Of a stretch of DNA of 50,114 bases, positions 15,289 to 24,188 are shown piece after piece. The stretch is from positions 1-50,114 of the forward strand of contig JAIETG010000012.1 in NCBI GenBank assembly GCA_019745395.1, written 5' to 3'. Origin of the DNA: Rhabdochlamydiaceae bacterium. GTDB lineage: Bacteria > Chlamydiota > Chlamydiia > Chlamydiales > Rhabdochlamydiaceae. The notes below the pieces were generated by a model. That model saw only the letters and a list, made by a program, of their open reading frames with translations. It was not told the DNA's origin and searched no databases. A program made the position numbers and the translations under genes. The stretch's first letter is position 1; every line of letters begins with the position of its first letter.

Positions 15289-18200
15289 TTATTCTATAAT
15301 TTCTTCATCTTGGACAAGCTCTCTTAACCCTAGGGAGAGCTGTCTTATTCTAAACTGATTTGTTTTTTCTTTTGCGCTATCCCAACTAGGGTGTGTATCA
15401 GGACTTGCAGCGCTAAGAAGTTCTTGAGCTTTGCGTTTTGGAATATAATGTTGTTCAAATAGATTGATTTGAGGATCGGTTAACCCTAAATGTGTTCCGG
15501 CTTCACGATTTATACCGGTATCTCTGTTAAGGAATGTTGTAAGAAGGTCCTTCATCTGATCTGCCTGTACGTCAAGGTTAGCTCGTGAAATGAGTCTGCG
15601 ATACTCTTGCATTTGAATTAATAATGCGAAAGTCTGAGCGGAATTGATTTTTATTCCGATGTCATTTAGAAAAATTGCAATTTTTTTTGACAATACCGAC
15701 AAACTTTCAGTAGATGTACTTGTCTCTTCTGTTATAATGTGTTTTATCGCTTCGTGAAAGGAAGGAGTCTGGCCTTCTGCTTGCAAGTCTATCATTTTTT
15801 GCATGAGTTTTTCTGCAGATTTAAGTTTTCGTGCAGCTTCCTTCATACTTTCATCAGTATTTGGGGGTCTTTGTGGGTTGTTTAGAAAGGTCATTAGAGC
15901 TATATCGACAGCACTAGAGAATGAGGTTGCTGCTTGAATAGTTTTTATAATAATAACGAGCTGTTCTATGGATTTTTTAGTTTTTTCACTTGCATCAAAA
16001 GTAGGAATTAATTGTTCCGTAATAAATTCTAGTTCTATCTGACCCGTTCTTTTTGCTTTGCCTGTTAGGGTGTGAGCACGTCCTTCAATAGGCGCTGCTC
16101 TGAATTGGGAAATTTCTGAGAGATATTGAATTCCACCTGTTTCCCATCTGCTTTTTTCTGCTGCCGTTGCATCCTGGATGCGTCGAGTAGCTGTCATTCT
16201 AGTATCGGCCCACTTCTTCCAATCAGCTCCTAAACAACGAGATTCTACATTCCTAGAAAGTTGATCCTCTGAGCGAGTTCGTATTTTTGCCATATCTATT
16301 TGGATATTTAGTAAATAGCATTGAAATCTATTCAGAAGTTTTTCGTTAGAAATTGCTCCTTCTGCTAGTTCAGATAGAAATTGTAGGGTTTGTTTGCGAG
16401 TAGGGGGGGGGGCTCTGTCTCCGGTATCTTGTCTCAAGCCCTCTTGAACCTGCCGCACATAGTCATTTTGAACCCAGTCTGTCAAATGGGCTTCGAATCC
16501 GTCACTAGGCATTTCTATGCCTTCTAAAGAGCGTTCTTTGAGGATTTGCGTATATTCTTGCTCCGCCCACCTTTCCCAAAGTTCGTCTGTCATGCCATCG
16601 TATTCAGACAATTGCGACAGATCTAGTGCGGGGACAAGATCTAGAGATAAAAAATTTTCCATTAAATGATCTTGAGCTTGAGATATTCCATCTATTTTTT
16701 CTTGTATATCTTCATCATTTCCTTCAACACGTGAGAGTTGAATGGCTATTTTTCGACATTCAATGGTGTTATCTTTTGTTAATTCATCAGCAAGAGTGGG
16801 AGGAACACCTTCTGAAAAAATCTCCAGTTGTTCTGCAACCCATATTTGTAAGGCTTCAATTTCTACTAGCAGTCTTTGAGCTCTTTCTGGATTTAGGACT
16901 GGAACTCTTTGCGATGTTGTAGAAATTTGTGAAAAATTTACCCTTCCATCTTCCGCATCTGCCTGAGACTTTAGCACAAATGTCGTTTCTTCTGAGAGTC
17001 CGCTTAAATTGGGAACTATTTCATTTTGTGCAGCAGTCAACTGGAACTGAAATTGTAACAAATTAGTTCTTTTGCTTGAGATGGAGACATTGTCAGAATC
17101 TGATATTAATAGATTTTGTGTGAACTCTTTTAACTTTTGTAGTTTTTGCAATGCTCCTAAATTTTCTGCAATATAAGCTTTTTGAATTAATGTTTCACGA
17201 TCACATAATTCTATTTTTTCTATTGCCTCTATAGAGAATCCTATAAGTCTGTCAATCAGAGTATTTGCTACTGTATTTTTTTGTGCTGTTGTTGCTCGGG
17301 CTAGATTTGAAGGACTTAGGGCTTCTTCTTGATCGACTCTTAAAGTTTGTGCCATTTGACGTGCATAGCTAAGACAGCCGGATATTTCATTTTCAGAATA
17401 TTTTCTATGGCAGTTTGCAAGATTGCTAAGCCTGGGAGCTATCAAGTCCATTTCTGCTTTTAGCTTATTACAGGCTCTTGTATAGCGATCAACCGCAGAA
17501 AGTACTTCTATTTGTGGAATAGGTTCTCCATTTCTTAGTTTTTGCAATAAAATTTCGTATTTTTCTTTTTCATGTAGAATTAATTGTGTGTTTTGTCTGC
17601 AGATGGTTAAAATTTCGCTATTGCTTATAGGAATTTTTGAAGCAACATCAGCTAATATTAGATAGCTGCTTGATTCACTGAATGCATTCCATTCTCCTAC
17701 TTTTGATTCTACGTGTAGTCTGTCTGCTTTTGTTTTTAAATTTAAGGTCAAGTGTCTTATGATTCTGTTGATTTCTGTTAATGCGGTAATGTTTTCTGGA
17801 TTTTCTTGTAGTTCTTTTTGTTTTGCTATTGCTATACAAACTTGTTGTATTAAATTTGCAAATCCGGGGCTTTTAAGAGAGGCAATAAGAGCCTCGTCAT
17901 CTTGAGGATCTGGGAAAAGTGCTTGATACTCTCTTCTAAATTGTGTTATTTGTCGACCTAATGCATTAATAGCCATTCTAGAATCTTGCGAATCCTCTTC
18001 TCTACGAAGCAATTGTGCATTTTCTGTGAGGTTAATGTATCTATCTCCATCAATCTCTAAACCTGCTTCGAGTTCCTCTCTTGAAATGTTGATCCTTAAA
18101 ATTTGCTCTAGATCTGGCTGGATTATGCCCATTTGTTCTGCTGTTAAATGATCTTCGAGAAGGCTTTGTATTTTCCAATCATGAAAATCTTCTGAATTAC

Positions 18201-20259
18201 GAAGATGAGGAATGAGCTCATCTCTTATTGATGTTTTTTCTTCTAGTGCTGCTTGCATTCTTATTTCCAATTGTTCTACGTTTTTTAATAATTGCGTAGC
18301 TTGAGGAACAGTTAAACTTGGAAATTTCGTTTGGATTTCTGCGACTAGATCGGTTTCGCTTTTCCCATTACGTGCGGAAAGGATGTCTTGAACGTCTTTA
18401 AGTATGCGATTTTTTAAGTGTTGAGAAAATTTGTTTTGTAAAGGGGCTATTTCTTGAGCTGAGGGCCATCGGCTATTGTTACGCGAAAAAAATAGAGCTC
18501 GTAAAGCTTCTTTAGGAGGCATGCTTAGTATCCGCCTCTGGAGAACTTTATTCATTCCTGAGGTTTTATTTTGAATCCAAAGAATCCAGATTTTCGCTTC
18601 GGGTAGTAGAGTTATCCAGTTTTCTGGAGGTGGATCTGTAAAGAGATCTGAACAAGGTATAACACAGGCGGTTGTTAAATCGTTTTGTTTTTTTCTACAT
18701 ATGATATCACAAACTGTATCGATTATTTTCAAATGTCTGAATTCTATTTCATTATTTACTGTTTGGTCGAATTTTTGAATTAGTGTGAATTCTTGATCGT
18801 CAGATAGTTCTGCTAACTTTGCATTGGCGGATATTCTGAGTTTTTTTATTTCAGCTTTTAATACATTCCCTGGTTGATTATTTGGAGATCTTCCCCGTAA
18901 AATAGGGATTTTTCTATCCAGAGTATCGAGATTTCCTGCGATTTCAGTAAGTTGGATTTTTCTTGGCTCCTCTGTTATCATAATTGAAGGGTACTCTAAA
19001 CTGTTTTTTTGTACGTAAATTTGTTTTGCGTAGCGAACTAATTTTGTTAGATCTGAGCTGGAGAGTTTATATTTTGCTTCTGAGAATTCGGTAGCGTGTG
19101 GATCTAATTCTCTAAGGAGATTTTGCGTAAGAAGATAACGTGTAATAGCGTCATTTATGAGTTGATTTTGTGCCTCATCTGTAGTTGCCTGTGATAGCAC
19201 TAGTAACCAGTCCTCTAGCTTTTGATATGCGTCCGCGTACTCTCTTTTTACTTCAGCTAGTAGCTTAGGTCTAGTAGCTTTGGAAACTTCATCGCTCGCT
19301 TCAGCTGGTAGTTGTTCATACAGTTTTCTGATACTAGATGTGTCAAAACTGACCCTACTCCAAGATGGATCTAGTGAGGATGTTTTATAAGAAGATCCAG
19401 GATTTTTCTTTAAAAATTCGATGGTTTTACTCAAACAGAGAGTGGTAGCTTCGTCGATAGCTACTTGGATTGTCGATAGAGTATTTTGATGACGCTGTTT
19501 ATCAGAGGCTCTGCATTCATCGCTTTGTAAATAGTTCAATTCTTTTCGAAGAGCTGCAATTCTTTTTGTGTAGCTAGCTAGATTTTGATGGGTTAGTGGT
19601 GTTTCGACTGTGATTTCTTCCATTAAATTTTCTGATTGTTCATTTAAAATTATAACTTTCGATTTATAGTATTTTTTTACTTCTCCGTAGCTCAGTTTGG
19701 CTGCCATCCAAGTTTGTGTAGATACTCGCTCAGCGCTTGTGCTACTCGAAAGTCTGGTTGAAAATATGGCTGATGCACGAGAGAAAATTGATTGAGTTTG
19801 TGCAGCAACTTTTTCCATTCGTATGCGTTTTTTGGGAGTAACGATGACCATATACCCTGGTGGAGGAGCCTCCATTAAGTGTTCAAATAGCTCTACTACT
19901 TTTTGTTGTGTAGTGCTTGTTCCTAATCCCCCCCATCGTTGAAATCCTTTCTCGCGAAGAATCTCGTTGTATTTATTTTTAATTTCTTCAAGTTTTGTCT
20001 TTTGCTCTGTTGTTAAGTTTGTTCCTGGATTATTGATATATGCTAAGCATGCTGTAGCAGCTCTTTTAACTTTGTCATTTTGATCTCCTGATCCATATGT
20101 ATTTGAAGGAAGATCGTAAATAGCTGTGCGTAGATTAGAAATAGGATCGACTGCACTCATAACGCACGCTTCTTCAGCAAATAAGCCTTTGATGTAGGAG
20201 TAGATCTGTTCATCATAAAAACTTCCAAACTTGTTGTATTTTTTAACAAAATCTAACAA
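15289..20259 (-). CDS. giant helical/coiled-coil protein (1656 aa) with poly-C tract
   Basis: No family is recognised. The protein is very rich in Glu, Gln, Leu, Ile and Lys with few glycines, so it is probably mostly alpha-helical with coiled-coil stretches. No signal peptide or membrane segment is seen. The longest frame starts with TTG at 20259. An ATG at 20160 (residue 34, MSAVDPISN) has GAAGAAG in front and is an equally likely start. A run of ten C on the coding strand (plus-strand G at 16403-16412) encodes the APPP segment near residue 1283; slippage there would switch the last ~373 residues off or on. A G7 run lies near 19928. Location next to the candidate ubiquitin ligase suggests an accessory host-interaction locus, by inference. 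Confidence 0.75.
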   Translation of the reverse strand: MLDFVKKYNKFGSFYDEQIYSYIKGLFAEEACVMSAVDPISNLRTAIYDLPSNTYGSGDQNDKVKRAATACLAYINNPGTNLTTEQKTKLEEIKNKYNEILREKGFQRWGGLGTSTTQQKVVELFEHLMEAPPPGYMVIVTPKKRIRMEKVAAQTQSIFSRASAIFSTRLSSSTSAERVSTQTWMAAKLSYGEVKKYYKSKVIILNEQSENLMEEITVETPLTHQNLASYTKRIAALRKELNYLQSDECRASDKQRHQNTLSTIQVAIDEATTLCLSKTIEFLKKNPGSSYKTSSLDPSWSRVSFDTSSIRKLYEQLPAEASDEVSKATRPKLLAEVKREYADAYQKLEDWLLVLSQATTDEAQNQLINDAITRYLLTQNLLRELDPHATEFSEAKYKLSSSDLTKLVRYAKQIYVQKNSLEYPSIMITEEPRKIQLTEIAGNLDTLDRKIPILRGRSPNNQPGNVLKAEIKKLRISANAKLAELSDDQEFTLIQKFDQTVNNEIEFRHLKIIDTVCDIICRKKQNDLTTACVIPCSDLFTDPPPENWITLLPEAKIWILWIQNKTSGMNKVLQRRILSMPPKEALRALFFSRNNSRWPSAQEIAPLQNKFSQHLKNRILKDVQDILSARNGKSETDLVAEIQTKFPSLTVPQATQLLKNVEQLEIRMQAALEEKTSIRDELIPHLRNSEDFHDWKIQSLLEDHLTAEQMGIIQPDLEQILRINISREELEAGLEIDGDRYINLTENAQLLRREEDSQDSRMAINALGRQITQFRREYQALFPDPQDDEALIASLKSPGFANLIQQVCIAIAKQKELQENPENITALTEINRIIRHLTLNLKTKADRLHVESKVGEWNAFSESSSYLILADVASKIPISNSEILTICRQNTQLILHEKEKYEILLQKLRNGEPIPQIEVLSAVDRYTRACNKLKAEMDLIAPRLSNLANCHRKYSENEISGCLSYARQMAQTLRVDQEEALSPSNLARATTAQKNTVANTLIDRLIGFSIEAIEKIELCDRETLIQKAYIAENLGALQKLQKLKEFTQNLLISDSDNVSISSKRTNLLQFQFQLTAAQNEIVPNLSGLSEETTFVLKSQADAEDGRVNFSQISTTSQRVPVLNPERAQRLLVEIEALQIWVAEQLEIFSEGVPPTLADELTKDNTIECRKIAIQLSRVEGNDEDIQEKIDGISQAQDHLMENFLSLDLVPALDLSQLSEYDGMTDELWERWAEQEYTQILKERSLEGIEMPSDGFEAHLTDWVQNDYVRQVQEGLRQDTGDRAPPPTRKQTLQFLSELAEGAISNEKLLNRFQCYLLNIQIDMAKIRTRSEDQLSRNVESRCLGADWKKWADTRMTATRRIQDATAAEKSRWETGGIQYLSEISQFRAAPIEGRAHTLTGKAKRTGQIELEFITEQLIPTFDASEKTKKSIEQLVIIIKTIQAATSFSSAVDIALMTFLNNPQRPPNTDESMKEAARKLKSAEKLMQKMIDLQAEGQTPSFHEAIKHIITEETSTSTESLSVLSKKIAIFLNDIGIKINSAQTFALLIQMQEYRRLISRANLDVQADQMKDLLTTFLNRDTGINREAGTHLGLTDPQINLFEQHYIPKRKAQELLSAASPDTHPSWDSAKEKTNQFRIRQLSLGLRELVQDEEIIE
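16403..16412 (-). repeat. homopolymeric C10 tract inside the giant gene
   Basis: Ten consecutive G on the plus strand (C on the coding strand) spanning GCC CCC CCC CCT. It is the longest G/C homopolymer noticed in the window. Runs of this kind in coding regions, such as the poly-G tracts of chlamydial pmp genes, are known sites of slipped-strand frameshifting. Confidence 0.85.
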
Positions 20260-20466
20260 CTTTTCTTTTACAGGATACTTCCTAGAAAAAATTCAAAGGA
20301 CATAATCTGTTTGTAAATATCTGTAATAATCGAATTTCGTGTTTTTAAATTTTCATTTCGCAAGTAATTTAATCTGCTAATACTATAACTACATTAAATT
20401 TAGTATTAAATCAATGTTTGTTTGTTTCTGTTTATTTTTGTGTTTGTCTAATTCGTTATAGGTGAA

Positions 20467-20892
20467 CTACTTGTGATATTCAGAACCCTTATGGATTTCT
20501 GTAGCCCGATAGATTTGCTCTAAAAGAATGAGCCGGGCGATTTGATGAGTAAAGGTGAGCTTTGATAGGCTTAGGCATTGATAGGCATTATTGGCGAAAA
20601 ATGGAGGAAGGCCTTCAGCCCCCCCGATCACGAAGCTGAGCCTGCTTCCACATTTTTCTAGCCACTGGTAGAGATTGTGGGATAAGACTTCGCTGGTCAT
20701 TTCTTTTCCGGTAGGTGTTAGGGCTATAAAAGAGGGTTCTTTTTCTACTAGCTGCTCTAGTTGCTCATTGTTTTTGGCAAAAATCCACTCGATGGGCATT
20801 ATGGGGCGTAATCGTTTTTCATACTCTGAGAGAGCATCGATTAGCCAGCTTTCTTTAGTCTTGCCAATGGAAAAGATTTTGATGCGAAACAT
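20467..20892 (-). CDS. rlmH: 23S rRNA (pseudouridine1915-N3)-methyltransferase
   Basis: 141-residue SPOUT methyltransferase that methylates pseudouridine 1915 in helix 69 of 23S rRNA on assembled ribosomes. Visible family features are the SAM-binding knot FVIGGAEGLP, the LTFTHQIARLILLEQIYRA segment, and the invariant C-terminal GSEYHK. Length is slightly below the usual ~155. The start ATG lies only 12 bases from the divergent lgt start, so its promoter must sit inside lgt. AGAGAA serves as a weak SD. Confidence 0.93.
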   Translation of the reverse strand: MFRIKIFSIGKTKESWLIDALSEYEKRLRPIMPIEWIFAKNNEQLEQLVEKEPSFIALTPTGKEMTSEVLSHNLYQWLEKCGSRLSFVIGGAEGLPPFFANNAYQCLSLSKLTFTHQIARLILLEQIYRATEIHKGSEYHK

Positions 20893-20904
20893 GAGGAATT
20901 CTCT

Positions 20905-21765
20905 ATGCTTAGTTTTATCACTTGGGACCCGCCAAGAGCCATGATGCCTTGGAATATACCGATACTTAATAGGCCAGTCTTATGGTACGGGTTTTTCTTT
21001 GCGTTAGGGTTTTTCTTAGCCTATTTCTTCTTAGTGTACCTATTAAGGGGCTATTTTGACCAGGATCCTTCTTTATCAAGAGAAGAAAATCCCGTAAGAG
21101 CCAAGCTGTTAGCGGAAAAGACTTTGTTTTATTCTGTTATTGGAACCATCATTGGGGCAAGACTTGGAGATGTCTTTTTTTATCAAGACTGGCACTTTTG
21201 GCTTCGAGATCCTCTTTCTATTTTTCGTATTTGGGAGGGCGGACTTTCAAGCCACGGAGGATCCCTGGGAGTTCTCATAGCCTTTTGGCTTCTTTTTCAT
21301 AGGATCAAAAAGACTTACCCAAAACTTTCTTTCATAAGACTTTTGGATCTGGTCTGTATCCCTATTGGGATGGTCGGAGGCTTTATCAGGCTTGGGAATT
21401 TTTTCAACCAAGAGATTTTAGGGACCTGTACAACTCTTCCTTGGGCTGTTTTATTCGTCCATCCTGCGGATGGAAGCCTTAGTTGTCCAAGGCATCCAGC
21501 TCAGCTCTATGAAGCCCTTGTCTATTTTGTCACAAGTTTCTTGATATGGAAGCTTTGGCAGAAAGACCGAGCCCTTGTAAGACAGGGGAGGATCATTGGT
21601 CTTTTTCTCGTATTGGTCTTTGGTTTTAGGATCTTGATCGAGTTTGTCAAAGAGGAGCAAAGCGCTTGGATGGCCTTTTCTGAGCTAACCATGGGTCAGT
21701 GGCTCAGTATCCCTTTTTTCTTGTTGGGAATTGTTCTGCTTATCAAGAGTCGTAAGCGTGGTTAG
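20905..21765 (+). CDS. lgt: prolipoprotein diacylglyceryl transferase
   Basis: Integral membrane enzyme that adds diacylglycerol from phosphatidylglycerol to the lipobox Cys of prolipoproteins, the first step of lipoprotein maturation. 286 residues with about seven hydrophobic segments. Family signatures: N-terminal WDP, GARLGDVFFYQ, GGLSSHGG, the Lgt signature VCIPIGMVGGFIRLGNFFNQEILG, and HPAQLYEAL. GAGGAA precedes the ATG. The window also encodes lipoprotein precursors (36760 and 47761) that would be substrates. Confidence 0.95.
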   Translation: MLSFITWDPPRAMMPWNIPILNRPVLWYGFFFALGFFLAYFFLVYLLRGYFDQDPSLSREENPVRAKLLAEKTLFYSVIGTIIGARLGDVFFYQDWHFWLRDPLSIFRIWEGGLSSHGGSLGVLIAFWLLFHRIKKTYPKLSFIRLLDLVCIPIGMVGGFIRLGNFFNQEILGTCTTLPWAVLFVHPADGSLSCPRHPAQLYEALVYFVTSFLIWKLWQKDRALVRQGRIIGLFLVLVFGFRILIEFVKEEQSAWMAFSELTMGQWLSIPFFLLGIVLLIKSRKRG

Positions 21766-21803
21766 CGTTTGCTAGCAAAAGAGAAATGTTACAGTTTATC
21801 TTC

Positions 21804-21852
21804 ATATTTTCCTCGGCATGTCCAGCTTTAATCGACATAATGAGGAAAATAT
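21804..21852. terminator. shared hairpin between lgt and the 622-aa gene
   Basis: Eleven perfect pairs (21804-21814 with 21842-21852) enclosing a second stem, ATGTC with GACAT. The outer stem is T-rich on one strand and A-rich on the other, and it sits between two converging genes, as expected of a bidirectional terminator. Confidence 0.6.
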
Positions 21853-21860
21853 TCATAAAT

Positions 21861-23729
21861 CTATTTTTCAAAAGTCGCTATGGCAGCTAAGGCTTGCTTA
21901 GCATCAAAAGGTATTAGAGGAAGACATTTTTTGCAGAGATCTTCTAATTGCTTAACAAGCTCTTCTGGACTTGCATTATTTTGCAGGAACGGAATATGCC
22001 ATTTGAAGAAACGATCGAGAGAAGATTCTCCTTCTTCAGAGAACATCGTAAACCATAGATATTTATATAAGATCCAAGCTTTCACGCTTAGCTGCGCTAA
22101 ATAGATCGTAGCTGCGGGAAATTGTTTTACAAACTCTTGGCAAACTTCACTGATGAAAAGCGAATGACTCTTATGAGGTTTGCTTTCTGCAAATTTTTGG
22201 CGGATGATCTTTGCAAGGGGAGTATCTGCATTTAGTCGAATAGATCTGCACAGCATGTCGTTTTGAATGCTCCAAAGATGGATCTTTTTATGCGCATCGT
22301 TCCATTTCTTTGTTTCTGTCAGTTCTTTAACCTGTTGAAAAAATTGTACGGTTTCATGAACGACAGAGGAGAAGGGTTTTGTCGGATCATCGATAAAGAT
22401 CCCTGCGATCTCTTGCTCGATCTTTTGTCCAATGCGGTAGGGGATTTTTTCTAAGAAGCCTTCTGTTTCACTTAAGGATTTCCAGATGAGGATTTCTAGC
22501 TGCTCTTTTCCTAGCTGCTGGAAAGAGGGGAGTAGAAGAGCTTTTTGATAAGATTCAAAAAGGTGTTTTTTGATTTCCTCTACAGGAAGATCGTCGTTTG
22601 TAGGGTGTTTTAATAAAAGGAGTTCTGCAGAGAGAAATGCATAGATTGCTTGGTTTAGCTCAGGACGAGGTTTAGAGCTATCTAATACAGCTTCCACTGC
22701 TTCATAGAAAATTGGCTGTGAAACGCTTTTTGGAAGCTGACTTGCCAATGTATATAAAGCCAAGATCCTTCGTACTAAATCGGGCAGCTGCGGCATGGCA
22801 ATAGCATTCTTATATAAAGAGCTATGCTTGGAGATGAAGTGGTCTACAGCTTCTTTTTGCTCGGCAAAGAAAGAGAAGTGAAAGGGAGATGTTGCATAGA
22901 GCTTTTCTGATAAGATTGCAGAAACGTTGCACGTGACTTTAGCCGTGGAGGAAAAGTCGGGAAGATCATGTAGGGCTTGTAGAGATTCTTTTGTTTTATG
23001 CTCGAGCTCTTGTAGTCCAATGTGGGGATGCTTTGCAGTGTTCTCTAAGATGGTCTTTACAATGAGTTTGTCAATTTTATCGAACTCGTCATAAGGACTT
23101 TTAGTTTGCTTTAAAGGAGCGATGTTTAAGAGGTGTTTTTGCAAAGACCAGATAGTTTGAGTTAAAAAGTCTAATTTGGGCTTTGTTCCCTCTAATGTTG
23201 CGATACATTCGCTCATTTTGCAAGCGATCTGGTATGCACTTTGATAAGGGGATAGAAAAGAAGCTGCTTTTTGTTGGAAGTATTGACGTAGGTTTTCTTT
23301 AATGAAGAAATTGATGTTTAATTTGCCGCTAGAATCTAAAGCTTCCGTTTTTCCTTGCATTTGTTGCGTGTAAAAAAGAACCTTATTCCAGATTTTTTTT
23401 ACTGCAGTAACACCTAATCGATATTGAGGGAATTTCTTTTGAAATTCTGGAGTAATTTTAGAAAGTAGTTCTTCTTGCAACTTAACAGTCCAACGTACTG
23501 AAGGATCTGAAGAATCCATTTCTTGTTTAATTCGATGAGATAAAAATAAACTTAAATCAGAATAAGGATCATGAAATTCAGGAGATTCATCTACGGAATG
23601 TAATAACTGAGATTCTTGATTCTTTTTAAGATTTAAAGAAAGAGAAGAAGGAGTAGAAAACAGATGTGAATCAGAAGAACTAGACCAGAAATTATCTGAG
23701 AAAGATTCTGTTGCTGTTTTCTTTGTCAT
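21861..23729 (-). CDS. hypothetical protein, mostly helical (622 aa)
   Basis: No family is recognised. The first ~45 residues are Ser/Thr/Asn-rich and probably disordered (FWSSSSDSHLFSTPSSLS), a composition often seen at the N-terminus of type III substrates. The rest is helical and amphipathic with no signal peptide; one moderately hydrophobic stretch lies near residues 535-560 (AWILYKYLWFTMF). Five to six cysteines are scattered without a motif. It stands alone between the lgt terminator and a 459-base AT-rich gap, which suggests its own promoter. A secreted effector or a structural protein are both possible. Confidence 0.7.
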   Translation of the reverse strand: MTKKTATESFSDNFWSSSSDSHLFSTPSSLSLNLKKNQESQLLHSVDESPEFHDPYSDLSLFLSHRIKQEMDSSDPSVRWTVKLQEELLSKITPEFQKKFPQYRLGVTAVKKIWNKVLFYTQQMQGKTEALDSSGKLNINFFIKENLRQYFQQKAASFLSPYQSAYQIACKMSECIATLEGTKPKLDFLTQTIWSLQKHLLNIAPLKQTKSPYDEFDKIDKLIVKTILENTAKHPHIGLQELEHKTKESLQALHDLPDFSSTAKVTCNVSAILSEKLYATSPFHFSFFAEQKEAVDHFISKHSSLYKNAIAMPQLPDLVRRILALYTLASQLPKSVSQPIFYEAVEAVLDSSKPRPELNQAIYAFLSAELLLLKHPTNDDLPVEEIKKHLFESYQKALLLPSFQQLGKEQLEILIWKSLSETEGFLEKIPYRIGQKIEQEIAGIFIDDPTKPFSSVVHETVQFFQQVKELTETKKWNDAHKKIHLWSIQNDMLCRSIRLNADTPLAKIIRQKFAESKPHKSHSLFISEVCQEFVKQFPAATIYLAQLSVKAWILYKYLWFTMFSEEGESSLDRFFKWHIPFLQNNASPEELVKQLEDLCKKCLPLIPFDAKQALAAIATFEK

Positions 23730-24188
23730 ATTTTGCTCTTTTTCTCTTAACGCAGAAATAAATTTTTTTGCGTATTTAGTTCAATGTCTAACGTAAACCC
23801 GTTTTTTTTGTCTAAGTATTTTTGTGATTTTTTTATTTTTTTTATTTTGAAGATTGCAAAAAAAGAGATGGGTTTTTGAAAGATAAACAGTGGTTATTTT
23901 TTATCTTTATGATTTTCAGTGCTTTATATTGATTTTGTAAGAAAAATACTTTCGGAATAGATTGCATTTTAGATCAGAAGTAATGATGTGTTTTGTGTTT
24001 TTTTCTTTTGCTTTTTGTTTCAGGGCTCAAAAGGAAATTTTTTCCGTTTTTTTTGGGCTCTAGTTGGCGGATTAATTGGTGGGATTGAGTTTTTTTGTTG
24101 ATTGTGTTCGATCTCAAACGAAAAAAATCAAAGTAAAAATGATTTAGACGTGGAGGTTTTGAGCCGATTTATCTAATTGGAAATTGTT
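23730..24188. other. 459-base T-rich gap upstream of the 622-aa gene
   Basis: Extremely T-rich on the plus strand with frequent stops in the frames I read. A hexamer GGGCTC occurs twice about 30 bases apart (near 24023 and 24055). It presumably carries the minus-strand promoter of the 622-residue protein, but I cannot single out a convincing one. Confidence 0.3.

Noticed and set aside
15140-15360. Open plus-strand frame of about 70 codons
   Set aside because: The first ATG is at 15231 and most of the remainder is antisense of the giant gene; no ribosome site.
16626-16922. Plus-strand ORF of 98 codons
   Set aside because: Lies entirely inside the giant gene on the other strand; shadow of the coding frame.
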